A DNA stretch of 64,000 bases from UBA2357 sp002344625 (GTDB taxonomy: Bacteria > Pseudomonadota > Gammaproteobacteria > Burkholderiales > Rhodocyclaceae). The DNA lies in assembly GCA_937995335.1 (NCBI GenBank), contig CALKIH010000060.1, positions 62,001 to 126,000 of the forward strand, written 5' to 3'. The stretch's first letter is position 1, and each line of letters begins with the position of its first letter. Positions 1 to 8,268 of this stretch are shown here, piece after piece. The notes below the pieces were generated by a model. The model did no database searches. It was not told the origin of the DNA and was given only the letters and a program-made list of their open reading frames with translations. A program made the translations under genes and the position numbers.

Positions 1-73
1 AGAATGGCATCTGGCGAAAGGACTCCTGCACGTCGATGATGACAAGCGCGGAACGGGGCTGGATTGCGGACAT
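1..73 (-). CDS. Isochorismatase-family hydrolase, N-terminal fragment
   Basis: Only the first 24 codons lie inside the window; the gene runs off the left edge. The translation contains ALVIIDVQESF, the opening strand of the isochorismatase/nicotinamidase cysteine-hydrolase fold, in which the Asp of IIDVQ is the catalytic acid. It lies on the same strand as, and downstream of, the YlqF-type GTPase. An in-frame ATG at 106 would add 11 residues; the start at 73 is preferred because it places the family motif at the usual distance from the N-terminus, but neither start has a strong ribosome-binding site. The substrate cannot be deduced from the fragment. Confidence 0.6.
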   Translation of the reverse strand, partial: MSAIQPRSALVIIDVQESFRQMPF

Positions 74-199
74 GATCGGCTCACGGCGGGTGGAAAGTGC
101 TGCCATCGTAACCGCTATGAAACCAGACAAACAGCCTCGACCACGACAGGTGCCGGACCGATTCGGACACGCCTGCGATCACCGTACGGCGGGTCGCAC

Positions 200-1069
200 C
201 TACACGGTGGTGGCAGCGGCGATCATCGCCGCCCGGCTGTCCGGCGTTTCCAGGCTGATTCGCCCCAGCGCCGAAGTACGAAAATCGTTGAGCAGGGTCT
301 GCGCCGCCTTCTCGATGTCCAGCCCCCCGCCCTTGACCAGGCAGCCGCGCTTGCGCGCGACCATCTCGACCACCCCCACGCCGTCGAGCGCCGACACATC
401 GGCCTTGAAACGCTCGGCCAGACGTTCGGGATAACGTGCGAGCAGCAGCCGGCCGAGCGCCGCGGCGACCTCCTCGTCGATCACCGCGTTGCGGCCGATC
501 GCGTGGCAGATCGCCAGCATGTAGCCGTCCGCCTCGTAGGCAATCCTGGGCCACATCATGCCCGGGGTGTCGGTGATGGTCATGTGCTCACCCAGATCGA
601 AAGTCTGCTGCGACTTGGTGACCGCAGGTTCGTCGCCGACCTTGGCCACGCGCCGCTTGAGCAGCGCGTTCATCAGCGTGGATTTGCCGACGTTGGGAAT
701 GCCCATGATCATGATGCGCAACAGCTTGGTGCCGTCATTGCGATGCGGCGCGAGCGACTGGAACAGCGCCGGCAGGCGCGCGACCTCGCCCGGCGTCTTG
801 CATGACAGCGCGATGGCCCTGACGCCCGGCTGGGCATTGAAATGAGCGAGCCAGGCCTGGGTGGCGACCGGGTCCGCCAAGTCGGATTTGTTGAGCACCT
901 TGAGGCACGGACGCTGACGCGCCAGGCGCAGTTCGTGGATCATCGGATTGCTGCTCGCCTCGGGGATGCGGGCGTCGAGCACTTCGATCACGAGATCGGT
1001 CCTTGCCATGGTCTCGGACGCCTTCTTGCGCGCCGAGGTCATGTGACCGGGAAACCACTGGATGGACAT
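200..1069 (-). CDS. ylqF: YlqF/RbgA-type ribosome biogenesis GTPase
   Basis: 289 residues. This is a circularly permuted GTPase: the G4 motif (NKSD) comes before G1 (GIPNVGKST) and G3 (DTPGM), the order typical of the YlqF/RbgA family, which acts in late assembly of the large ribosomal subunit. The family hallmark IQWFPGHM stands at the N-terminus and fixes the start at 1069; upstream in-frame codons extend the open frame but add no family sequence. The C-terminal helical part (about residues 190-289) is shorter and more divergent than in Bacillus RbgA, as usual in proteobacteria. It is divergent from the DUF1415 gene, with about 90 bases between. Confidence 0.9.
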   Translation of the reverse strand: MSIQWFPGHMTSARKKASETMARTDLVIEVLDARIPEASSNPMIHELRLARQRPCLKVLNKSDLADPVATQAWLAHFNAQPGVRAIALSCKTPGEVARLPALFQSLAPHRNDGTKLLRIMIMGIPNVGKSTLMNALLKRRVAKVGDEPAVTKSQQTFDLGEHMTITDTPGMMWPRIAYEADGYMLAICHAIGRNAVIDEEVAAALGRLLLARYPERLAERFKADVSALDGVGVVEMVARKRGCLVKGGGLDIEKAAQTLLNDFRTSALGRISLETPDSRAAMIAAATTV

Positions 1070-1162
1070 CTTGCGGGACCATGAAACGACCAAAGCGCGC
1101 ATTATCCGCGCTAATGCCACGGCACTGGGGCAAAATAGCGCCTTTTGCAGCAGCGAGCCGCC

Positions 1163-1729
1163 ATGGAACACCCGCACGACGATGCAATCATCCAGGACAT
1201 GCGCCAGTGGCTGGAGAAGGCCGTGATCGGCCTCAACCTCTGTCCGTTCGCCCGGTCGGTGTACATGAACGACCAGGTGCGCTTCGTGGTCAGCAATGCC
1301 CGCCACCTCGACGCCTTCCTCGAAGAGCTCGACCGCGAGCTCGACTTCCTGGCGGCCGCCGACCCCAAGGCGGTCGACACGACGCTGCTGATCCACCCGA
1401 CCCTGCTGCCCGACTTCCTCGATTTCAACGAAGTGGTCGGCATTGCCGAAGAAGCGGTGCTCGAGCATGAACTCGAGGGCGTGATCCAGGTCGCGAGCTT
1501 TCATCCGCGCTTCCAGTTCGACGGCACGGCGCCCGACGACATCGGAAACTACACCAACCGCGCGCCCCATCCCACGCTGCACCTGATACGCGAAGAAAGC
1601 CTCGAGCGCGCGCTGGCCAGCCATCCGAACCCCGACGGCATCTACGAGCGCAACATCGAAACCCTGCACAAGCTCGGACTGGCGGGCTGGCGGGCGCTCG
1701 GGTTGGGTCCATCGACCGGCACGCCATGA
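1163..1729 (+). CDS. DUF1415 family protein
   Basis: 188 residues, cytosolic, no signal peptide or membrane segment. It matches the DUF1415 family by the N-terminal WLEKAVIGLNLCPFA block and the later motif FHPRFQF, both highly conserved in beta- and gammaproteobacteria; the function of the family is unknown. A TTG at 1145 would add six residues, but the ATG at 1163 begins at the conserved region. The stop codon overlaps the next start (ATGA at 1726-1729), so translation is probably coupled to the downstream methyltransferase. Confidence 0.85.
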   Translation: MEHPHDDAIIQDMRQWLEKAVIGLNLCPFARSVYMNDQVRFVVSNARHLDAFLEELDRELDFLAAADPKAVDTTLLIHPTLLPDFLDFNEVVGIAEEAVLEHELEGVIQVASFHPRFQFDGTAPDDIGNYTNRAPHPTLHLIREESLERALASHPNPDGIYERNIETLHKLGLAGWRALGLGPSTGTP

Positions 1730-2613
1730 AACCCAAGGTCAAGCACGCACCGGATCGGGCCGGCGCGAACGACGCCGCAGCGGCGCAAGCACCGGTGCCG
1801 GGTTCGGACATTCGGCCGGGGCAATCACTGGCGCTCCTGAAGGCACTGCATATCCTGACCCGCGACGGCAAGCTCAACCAGGACAGCCGGCGCAAGCTCA
1901 AGCAGGTGCATCATCTGGTCAACTTCATCGCGCCGCTGATCGACGCGTGCCTCGCCGAACGCGGCGACGTGCAACTGGTCGATCATGGCGCGGGCAAGTC
2001 CTACCTCGGCTTCATCCTGTACGACCTGTGCCTGAAGGCGGGCTCCGCAGGCACCATCCACGGCATCGAGACGCGCGACGACCTGGTGGCACGCTCGCGC
2101 GAACTGGCGGACCAGCTCGGATTCGAACGCATGGCGTTCCACAAGCTGAGCGTCGAAGCCTCGATCGGCGCGCCGGCGCTCCCGGCCGAAATCGATATCG
2201 TCACCGCGCTGCACGCCTGCGACACCGCCACCGACGATGCGATCCGTTTCGCGCTGGCCAAACGCGCACGCCACGTCGTGCTGGTGCCATGCTGCCAGGC
2301 CGAGGTCGCAGCAGCGCTGCGCGCGTACAAGAACGAATCCTTCGGCAAGACGCCGCTGTCGGAACTGTGGCGGCACCCGATCCACACCCGCGAGATGGGC
2401 AGCCAGATCACCAACGTCCTGCGCTGCCTGCTGCTCGAGGCACATGGTTATCAAGTGTCGGTCACCGAGCTGGTGGGCTGGGAGCACTCGCTCAAGAACG
2501 AACTCATCGTCGCCCGCGCCACCGGGAATCCACGCGGCAATGCACGCGAACGTGCCCTGCAGATACTGTCGGCGCTCAACCTCGAAAGCCTGCGCGAGCG
2601 CTTCGTGTATTGA
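1726..2613 (+). CDS. Class I SAM-dependent methyltransferase (Methyltransf_32-like)
   Basis: 295 residues. A Rossmann methyltransferase core is visible: VDHGAGKSYLGFILYDL (motif I, SAM binding, about residues 86-102), GIETRDDLV (acidic residue after strand 2), ALHACDTATDDAI and a CCQAE segment near residue 190. The HACDTATD and PCCQ signatures match the Methyltransf_32 group. The substrate is not known. It is translationally coupled to the DUF1415 gene by a 4-base overlap, and a second methyltransferase of another family follows on the same strand. Confidence 0.8.
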   Translation: MKPKVKHAPDRAGANDAAAAQAPVPGSDIRPGQSLALLKALHILTRDGKLNQDSRRKLKQVHHLVNFIAPLIDACLAERGDVQLVDHGAGKSYLGFILYDLCLKAGSAGTIHGIETRDDLVARSRELADQLGFERMAFHKLSVEASIGAPALPAEIDIVTALHACDTATDDAIRFALAKRARHVVLVPCCQAEVAAALRAYKNESFGKTPLSELWRHPIHTREMGSQITNVLRCLLLEAHGYQVSVTELVGWEHSLKNELIVARATGNPRGNARERALQILSALNLESLRERFVY

Positions 2614-2666
2614 CCGCCCCCCCTCGCGCCACGACGCCGCCAATCGACCGCCGGAGAGCACGCACC

Positions 2667-3284
2667 ATGACACCGCCCGAGAAGCCTTATGCCCCCGCCT
2701 GCGATCGCAATCGCGATCCCATTCTGGCGATATTGCGCGGGTGCTTCGGCGCCCGCGGCACGGTCCTCGAGATCGGCAGCGGGACCGGCCAGCATGCGGT
2801 GCATTTTGCCCGCCACCTGCCCCACCTCGTCTGGCAATGCAGCGATCGCGCCGAAATGCTGGATGGCATCCGGATGTGGCTCGACGAAGCCGCGCTGCCC
2901 AACACCCCGGCCCCGCTGCACGTCGATGCCAACCTCGAGTGGCCGCCACGGCGCTTCGACGGCATCTTCTCGGCCAACACCCTTCACATCATGAGCTGGC
3001 CGGAAGTCGAGCGTTGCTTCGCCCGTCTGCCCGGGGTGCTGAATCCAGGCGCCGCGCTCGTGATCTACGGTCCGTTCAGCTATGCCGGCAGACATACGAG
3101 CGCAAGCAATGCCGCGTTCGATGCGTCGCTGCGCGCCGGCGGTGCGCACCGCGGCATCCGCGACTTCGAAGCGGTCCATGCCCTCGCCACCGGCGCCGGC
3201 CTGGCGCTGGAGGCGGATCACGCGATGCCGGCAAACAACCGCTGCCTCGTCTGGCGCGCGCCCTCGGCGGCCACCGCCGGCTAG
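2667..3284 (+). CDS. DUF938 family SAM-dependent methyltransferase
   Basis: 205 residues. The opening PYAPACDRNRDPIL and the SAM-binding LEIGSGTGQHAVHFA are diagnostic of DUF938, a methyltransferase-like family of unknown substrate. Other family blocks seen are ANTLHIMSWPEVE and YGPFSYAGRHTSASN. The start at 2667 is supported by a GGAGAG ribosome-binding site about ten bases upstream. It lies 53 bases after the preceding methyltransferase and could be co-transcribed with it. The next gene starts a new block 216 bases downstream. Confidence 0.85.
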   Translation: MTPPEKPYAPACDRNRDPILAILRGCFGARGTVLEIGSGTGQHAVHFARHLPHLVWQCSDRAEMLDGIRMWLDEAALPNTPAPLHVDANLEWPPRRFDGIFSANTLHIMSWPEVERCFARLPGVLNPGAALVIYGPFSYAGRHTSASNAAFDASLRAGGAHRGIRDFEAVHALATGAGLALEADHAMPANNRCLVWRAPSAATAG

Positions 3285-3353
3285 CCGCCCGGGCTTGGGT
3301 TGGGGCTTCGGCCGGGCATGATTTGCACGGCTGCCGCACCGCGATCAAATCGG

Positions 3354-3395
3354 CGAATACGGGTATCAGCACTTATAAATAATCGAATACTGATG
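3354..3395 (+). promoter_or_regulatory. AT-rich candidate promoter/operator before the small cytochrome gene
   Basis: This is the only AT-rich island in the 216-base gap 3285-3500. It holds a direct repeat CGAATAC (3354-3360 and 3384-3390, exactly 30 bases apart) and a TATAAA at 3374-3379 that could be a -10 element. A loose inverted pair, TATCAG and CTGATG, spans the same segment. No good -35 is evident. The position about 110 bases before the cytochrome start and the spacing of three helical turns suggest a regulator site, but the regulator is unknown. Confidence 0.35.
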
Positions 3396-3500
3396 TACAG
3401 TTGCCTCGCACACCGGCCGCCGGCCCGTCGGCCCGGCATCGCGCGACGCGGCGCGCATACCGCGAACGCCCGCGCTTGCATGCAAGGAGACCCTGCCATC

Positions 3501-3818
3501 ATGAAACCGAATACACTCGCCTTTGCCCTGCCCCTGCTCTGTGCCGTCGGCGCGGTCCACGCCAACCCCTTCCCGGATGCCGATATCGAGAAGGGCCGCG
3601 AGACCCACATGGAAATCTGCGTCCAGTGCCACATGGAGAAATTCGGCGGCGACGAAGGCGCCGATATCTACACCCGTGCGGATCGCAGGGTCAAAACCAC
3701 GAGCGGGCTCGCGCAGCAGTTGACCGCCTGTACCACGATGCTCAACCTCGACCTATTCCCGGAGGACGAACATCATCTTGCCGGCTTTCTGAACAAGTAC
3801 TTCTACAAGTTCGAGTAG
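3501..3818 (+). CDS. Small periplasmic monoheme c-type cytochrome
   Basis: 105 residues. It has an N-terminal signal peptide (cleavage probably after VHA, residue 21) and a single heme site CVQCH at residues 40-44. A strong AAGGAGA lies ahead of the ATG. No member of a named subfamily is recognised with certainty; the C-terminal half contains ADRRVKTTSGLAQQLTACT and a FLNKYFY ending. It is the first gene of the sulfur island and is followed by a c4-type cytochrome on the same strand, so it is probably an electron carrier for sulfide or thiosulfate oxidation. Cys69-like extra cysteines outside the heme site are not conserved features I can interpret. Confidence 0.75.
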   Translation: MKPNTLAFALPLLCAVGAVHANPFPDADIEKGRETHMEICVQCHMEKFGGDEGADIYTRADRRVKTTSGLAQQLTACTTMLNLDLFPEDEHHLAGFLNKYFYKFE

Positions 3819-3951
3819 GGCCGCCCACGCCCTCGTTTCATCCATCCGGCGCAGTCGCGCACGCCACGGAAAGCGCGCATGCGCGCCGGGGCGAATGCCG
3901 ATGGCGCCTAGAAAACAGATACCCGACCCACCCCCGTAGCGGAGGAGTCAA

Positions 3952-4584
3952 ATGACGGGAACGCCAAACCCAGGTTCGATCGCGAAGTGCCTGGCGCTAG
4001 CCGCAAGCTGTTTCGCGCTGACCGCCATCGCGGCCGACCCGCCCGCGGTCGACCTCACCCGTGCGGAAGAGATTCACATGGGCCGCTGCTTCATGTGTCA
4101 CGGTGCCGAAGGCGAGAGCTCCACCCCGCTGTATCCGCGCCTGGCCGGGCAGCATTACCAGTACGTGGCCAAGCAACTCGCGGACTTCAAGGCCGGGCGA
4201 CGCGCGAGCGACACGATGAGCAGCATGGTTCAGGACCTCACCGAGGAAGAGATGACCGCGCTGGGCGTCTTCTTCGAGAAAAAACCGACCAAGCCAAGCG
4301 CCGCCAGGGATCCCGAGCTGGTGTCGGTCGGGCACTTCGTGTTTCATCGCGGCAACGAATACTCGGGGGTCGCCGCCTGTGCGTCCTGCCACGGCGAAAA
4401 CGGCCATGGCACCGATCGGCTGCCCAGGCTCGCGAGCCAGGTCCCGCGCTACATCGAGAACCAGCTCAAATCGTTCGACAGCCGCCAGCGCACCAACGAC
4501 AACGAAGTGATGCACGTGATCGCATCGCGGCTGACCGAACTCGAGATCAAGGCCGTCTCCGCCTATATCGGCACGATGAAGTGA
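3952..4584 (+). CDS. Cytochrome c4-type diheme cytochrome
   Basis: 210 residues with a signal peptide ending near residue 28. Two heme-binding sites, CFMCH (46-50) and CASCH (143-147), sit in two similar halves: each has the heme motif followed by a PRLAGQ or PRLASQ segment and a YxxxQLxxF helix, the internal duplication typical of cytochrome c4. The role is periplasmic electron transfer, usually to a terminal oxidase. GGAGG precedes the ATG. It is convergent with the sulfide dehydrogenase genes, about 75 bases away, and is a likely electron acceptor for them (inference). Confidence 0.88.
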   Translation: MTGTPNPGSIAKCLALAASCFALTAIAADPPAVDLTRAEEIHMGRCFMCHGAEGESSTPLYPRLAGQHYQYVAKQLADFKAGRRASDTMSSMVQDLTEEEMTALGVFFEKKPTKPSAARDPELVSVGHFVFHRGNEYSGVAACASCHGENGHGTDRLPRLASQVPRYIENQLKSFDSRQRTNDNEVMHVIASRLTELEIKAVSAYIGTMK

Positions 4585-4659
4585 GATCCGGGCGCAGCGT
4601 TGGCCACAGCGCCCGGTGCGCCGCCGGACCGCCACCCCTTGGGGATCCGGCGCACGCGT

Positions 4660-5943
4660 TCAGGACAGCATGTCCGACCAGATGTTCTGCGCCCACGAGA
4701 GCGCGTACTTGGCTTCCAGCTCGTTGGCCGCAACCGAAACGCCGCCCGAGCCCTCGGCCGGCAGAAAGGTGTGCTTCTCGGCATTGAACTGGTGCACCGA
4801 CGCAACATGCATCGCGTTCCTGGCGTCGACGAAACTGTAGCAAGTGTTCATGACCAGCGGCTCGGCGCTTGGCGCCTGCCCGGCCAGCAGGTTCAGGATC
4901 GCCGCCGCCGCAACCTTCGCATGCTGGTTCGCCATGTGACCGGACTTGGGCATGGTCGGCGCCGGGAAGATCGCATCGCCGAGCACATGCACGTTCGGCG
5001 CGCCTTTCGCCTCCATGGTCAGCCAATCGACATCCACCCAGCGGCCGTTGATCAACTCCACGCCCAGCATATCGACGATGCGCCCGGCACGCTGGGGCGG
5101 AATCACGTTCAGCACGCTTGCCTGCACTTCCGAGAAATCGAGCTCCGCCGTCATGGTTTCGGCGTTCACCGACACCAGCGTGCTGTTGGGCACGTATTCG
5201 AGGTTGTCCTTGTAGCGCCCTTCGAAGGCCTTGGTGAACAATCCCTTCTTCGACTGGATCTCGGGGTTGGAGTCGAGCACCATGAGTTTGGACCGCGGCT
5301 TGTGCTCGAGCAGGTAGTTGGCGACGAGGCAGGCGCGCTCATACGGTCCCGGCGGACAGCGGTAGGGCACCTTGGGTATGTGGATCGCGACGACGCCGCC
5401 GTCGTCCATCGACTCGAGCTGCTGCCTCAGCAGCACCGTCTGCGGGCCGGCTTTCCAGGCATGCGGGATGCGCTCGAGATTGCCGGCGAGGCCGGGCACG
5501 TCGTCGATCAGAAAATCGATACCCGGCGACAGGACCGCCCGGTCGTAAGCGATCGTCCTGCCACCACCGAGCCTGAGCTCGCGCTTGCCGACATCGATGC
5601 CGACCACCTCGTCGGTGACGACCTCGATGCCCCAGCGGGTCCGCAGCTTGTCGTAGCTCAGGGTGATGTCGGCCATGTCCTTCAGGCCGCCGATCACGAG
5701 ATTCGAGATCGGGCACGACACGAAGTGCGCCTCGCGCTCGATCAGCGTCACCTTCACCGTCCCGTTGCTCCACATCCTCAAATACCGGGCCACGGTCGCT
5801 CCGCCATAGCCGCCGCCGACCACCACGACATGGCCGGCCTTGCCGTCGGCCGATCCTGCCGCGGCAGCGGCCATCGGGATGTGCAGCGCACCACCGGCCG
5901 CGACCACGCCGAGAGACCTCAGAAAACTCCGTCTGTTTGTCAT
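4660..5943 (-). CDS. fccB: Sulfide dehydrogenase flavoprotein subunit (FccB/SoxF)
   Basis: 427 residues. A twin-arginine signal (NRRSFLRS, residues 3-10) is followed by a GGGYGG dinucleotide-binding motif at 43-48. Cys77 in SCPISNL matches the cysteine that binds FAD covalently in flavocytochrome c. Cys196 (YRCPPGP) and Cys368 (NTCYSF) match the redox-active disulfide pair of the family. The enzyme oxidises sulfide to sulfur or polysulfide in the periplasm and passes electrons to a cytochrome subunit. The cytochrome gene lies immediately upstream on the same strand (11 bases), giving a two-gene unit. Confidence 0.93.
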   Translation of the reverse strand: MTNRRSFLRSLGVVAAGGALHIPMAAAAAGSADGKAGHVVVVGGGYGGATVARYLRMWSNGTVKVTLIEREAHFVSCPISNLVIGGLKDMADITLSYDKLRTRWGIEVVTDEVVGIDVGKRELRLGGGRTIAYDRAVLSPGIDFLIDDVPGLAGNLERIPHAWKAGPQTVLLRQQLESMDDGGVVAIHIPKVPYRCPPGPYERACLVANYLLEHKPRSKLMVLDSNPEIQSKKGLFTKAFEGRYKDNLEYVPNSTLVSVNAETMTAELDFSEVQASVLNVIPPQRAGRIVDMLGVELINGRWVDVDWLTMEAKGAPNVHVLGDAIFPAPTMPKSGHMANQHAKVAAAAILNLLAGQAPSAEPLVMNTCYSFVDARNAMHVASVHQFNAEKHTFLPAEGSGGVSVAANELEAKYALSWAQNIWSDMLS

Positions 5944-5954
5944 GGCGCGATCTC

Positions 5955-6254
5955 CTATTTCTGTGCGGCGAAGAATTCTGCGATGAGCCTGATCTGCTCA
6001 TCGGTATAGCCCGGCGCAACTTGATGCATCAGCGTCGCGGGCTGGTCGCCGGAGCGAAAATCCGCAAGCTTCTGGACGATCTCCGCGGCAGGCTGTCCGG
6101 CGAGCGTCTTCGCATCGGCAACCGCATGTCCGTTCGTGCCATGGCAATTCGCACAGGTTGCCGCGAGATTGCGGCCCAGGTTCGGGTCCTGCGCATGCGC
6201 ACTGCCCGCGCCGGCCAGAATCGCCAGCGCCAACAACTTGTTTGCCACTCCCAT
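5955..6254 (-). CDS. fccA: Monoheme cytochrome c, probable sulfide dehydrogenase partner
   Basis: 99 residues with a signal peptide (cleavage after AHA, residue 21) and one heme site CANCH at 34-38, followed by the GTNGHA and LAGQ motifs of class I cytochromes. The ATG at 6254 follows a strong AGGAGGAG. It lies just upstream of the flavoprotein gene and is therefore the likely electron-accepting subunit. The classic Allochromatium partner is a larger diheme protein; this one carries a single heme, as in Chlorobium. A candidate -10 (TATACT on the minus strand, 6364-6359) with a TTAACA 15 bases before it may serve as promoter. Confidence 0.82.
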   Translation of the reverse strand: MGVANKLLALAILAGAGSAHAQDPNLGRNLAATCANCHGTNGHAVADAKTLAGQPAAEIVQKLADFRSGDQPATLMHQVAPGYTDEQIRLIAEFFAAQK

Positions 6255-6431
6255 GATGCATCTCCTCCTCTGATGGGCCTCGCGCTGCACGCCGATGAAG
6301 CGGGTGCTGCCGGGTTGCACGAGGCATTTTTTGGATTGAACCTCTTTGTCGCGACCCGAGTATAGCCCACGCAACACCATGTTAAAAAAGCATTTTCCCC
6401 GCCCCGTCGTGCTCCATGAAATGCCGCAGCG

Positions 6432-6489
6432 CACAAATATTAGTCGTTGACTATATTCTTCCATAGACATAGAGTCATTCACAAATATT
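6432..6489 (+). promoter_or_regulatory. soxR promoter bracketed by CACAAATATT repeats
   Basis: TTGACT (6447-6452) and TAGAGT (6470-6475), separated by 17 bases, form a convincing sigma-70 promoter; transcription would begin near 6482. An exact 10-base direct repeat, CACAAATATT, occurs at 6432-6441, just upstream of the -35, and again at 6480-6489, over the start point. Two copies in these positions are what a repressor operator pair looks like. The downstream gene is an ArsR-type regulator, so autorepression is the simplest reading. The surrounding 140 bases are much more AT-rich than the rest of the island. Confidence 0.6.
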
Positions 6490-6506
6490 TTGGATCGATC
6501 GAAAAA

Positions 6507-6869
6507 ATGGATGAACTGGGCAAAGTTTTCGAGAGTGTCGCCGAGTACTTCGGACTGCTCGCCGAACCGACCCGCCTGCGAATCCTTCATTGCCTGTGCA
6601 ACGGCGAGTTGTCGGTCAATGAGGTCGTGGAGGCCGCCGGGCTCACCCAGGCGAACACGTCGAGACATCTCAACATGCTGTATCGCGCGAACATCGTCGA
6701 TCGGCGGCGCGAGGGCACCCAGATCATCTACAAGATCGTCGATCCGAACTTCTCCGTTCTGTGCCGCACGGTCTGCGTGACCATCGCATCGCGCAGCGAA
6801 GACAGCCCGCAACGACGGGAGTCGCTGCTGCAACTGGAACAGGCGCTGGGCAGTGCCGGCCGCAAGTGA
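6507..6869 (+). CDS. soxR: ArsR-family transcriptional regulator SoxR (sulfur-responsive)
   Basis: 120 residues. It is a winged-helix ArsR repressor: ALAEPTRLRILH-type segment at about 17-29, then a helix-turn-helix with LTQANTSRHLNMLYRANIV (46-64) and a wing RREGTQIIYKI. Cysteines at 29, 31, 86 and 90 are in positions compatible with the persulfide-sensing pair of SqrR/BigR/SoxR-type regulators, which release DNA when a polysulfide bridge forms. An in-frame TTG at 6447 is inside the -35 element, so ATG 6507 is the start. It lies at the head of the sox genes and divergent from the sulfide dehydrogenase genes. Confidence 0.8.
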   Translation: MDELGKVFESVAEYFGLLAEPTRLRILHCLCNGELSVNEVVEAAGLTQANTSRHLNMLYRANIVDRRREGTQIIYKIVDPNFSVLCRTVCVTIASRSEDSPQRRESLLQLEQALGSAGRK

Positions 6870-6927
6870 GCAAAACAACAGCCTTACGACGAGTTCGACC
6901 ACTACGCACCAGAGGGGGATGCACAGC

Positions 6928-8268
6928 ATGGCACACGACTATGCCCGGCCCGGTCGGGTCAGGCCTGCGCCTGAGAATTTCCTGTCCGGCGAAGACATCG
7001 CCGCGATCAACGAGGGCGGGCGCCGGGATTTTCTGCGCAAGGCCTTCGTCGCCGCCTCGGCGGCATTGGCCGCACCGGCCGTGGCGCGCGCGCAGTCTGC
7101 CGGCGATCCCGCGATTCTCGAGCTCCCACCCTGGTCCACCTCGCTCGGCCTGCCGGTCGCCAGCAACCCGTACGGCATGCCGTCGAAATTCGAGCGCGGC
7201 CTCGTCCGGCGCGAGAGCCCCGGGCTCACCCGGGTCGGCGGGTCCTCGGTGGCATTCACGCCCTTGCAGGGCCTGTTCGGCATCATCACCCCGTCCGGTC
7301 TTCATTTCGAGCGCCATCACCAGGGTTGGCACGATATCGATCCGTCGCGCCATCGCTTGATGATCAACGGCCTGGTCGCGTCCGAAGCGGTCTACACCAT
7401 GGACGACCTGATGCGCCTGCCCGCCGTATCGAAGATCCACTTCATCGAGTGCGGCGCCAACACCGGCATGGAGTGGGGCAATGTCGCGGTGCCGACGGTG
7501 CAGTATTCGCACGGAATGCTGTCCTGTTCGGAGTTCACCGGCGTGCCGCTCAAGCTCATTCTCGACATGTGCGGCGCCGACTACACCAAGGGGCGCTTCA
7601 TCCTGGCCGAGGGCGCGGACGGCTCGTCGATGACGCGCACGATCCCGATGGAGATGGTCGAGTCGGGCGAAGTGCTGGTCGCCTACGGCATGAATGGCGA
7701 GATGCTGCGCCCCGAGAACGGCTATCCGTTGCGGCTGGTCGTGCCGGGCGTGCAAGGGGTGAGTTGGGTCAAGTGGCTGCGCCGCATCGAGGTCGGCGAC
7801 CAGCCCTGGGCCACCAAGGACGAAGCGGTTCACTACATCGACCTGATGCCCGATGGCCTGCATCGTCAATACACCTCGATCCAGGAAGTCAAGTCGGTGA
7901 TCACGAGCCCCTCGGGCGGCCAGATCCTGCTCGACCAGGGCTTTCACAACATCACCGGCATGGCGTGGTCCGGCCGCGGCAAGATCACCCGCGTGGACGT
8001 GTCGACCGACGGAGGGATCAACTGGCGCGAGGCCCGCCTCGAAACCCCGGTGCTTTCCAAGGCCGTCACGCGCTTCAACCTCGACTGGGTCTGGGATGGC
8101 AAGTCCGCGATCCTGCAGTCACGCGCCACCGACGACAGCGGCCACATCCAGGCCAGCTACGGACGATTGCGCGCGGTTCGCGGCACCCGATCCATCTATC
8201 ACAACAACGCCATCCAGTCGTGGAAGGTGGCCGAATCCGGCGAGGTGAGCAATGTCCAGATTCTCTGA
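6928..8268 (+). CDS. soxC: Sulfane dehydrogenase molybdoprotein SoxC
   Basis: 446 residues. A twin-arginine signal (GRRDFLRK, residues 31-38) is preceded by a cytosolic extension typical of SoxC. The sulfite-oxidase fold is recognised by HFIECGANTG, with Cys175 as the molybdenum ligand, and by GVQGVSWVKWLRRIEV and the C-terminal dimerisation domain. SoxC works with SoxD to oxidise the sulfane sulfur on SoxY, letting thiosulfate go fully to sulfate without sulfur globules. ATG 6928 is chosen because AGAGGGGG (6911-6918) sits nine bases ahead; the ATG at 6919 abuts that site. The 3' end overlaps soxD by 17 bases. Confidence 0.93.
   Translation: MAHDYARPGRVRPAPENFLSGEDIAAINEGGRRDFLRKAFVAASAALAAPAVARAQSAGDPAILELPPWSTSLGLPVASNPYGMPSKFERGLVRRESPGLTRVGGSSVAFTPLQGLFGIITPSGLHFERHHQGWHDIDPSRHRLMINGLVASEAVYTMDDLMRLPAVSKIHFIECGANTGMEWGNVAVPTVQYSHGMLSCSEFTGVPLKLILDMCGADYTKGRFILAEGADGSSMTRTIPMEMVESGEVLVAYGMNGEMLRPENGYPLRLVVPGVQGVSWVKWLRRIEVGDQPWATKDEAVHYIDLMPDGLHRQYTSIQEVKSVITSPSGGQILLDQGFHNITGMAWSGRGKITRVDVSTDGGINWREARLETPVLSKAVTRFNLDWVWDGKSAILQSRATDDSGHIQASYGRLRAVRGTRSIYHNNAIQSWKVAESGEVSNVQIL

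Noticed and set aside
3873..3886. Palindrome GCGCGCATGCGCGC
   Set aside because: Simple alternating GC sequence between two cytochrome genes; likely by chance at this GC content.
4600..6009. A 469-codon frame opposite the sulfide dehydrogenase
   Set aside because: No motif; the opposite strand holds a well-defined flavoprotein.
6447..6506. A TTG start giving SoxR 20 extra residues
   Set aside because: The TTG is part of the -35 element and the extra sequence is unlike ArsR proteins.
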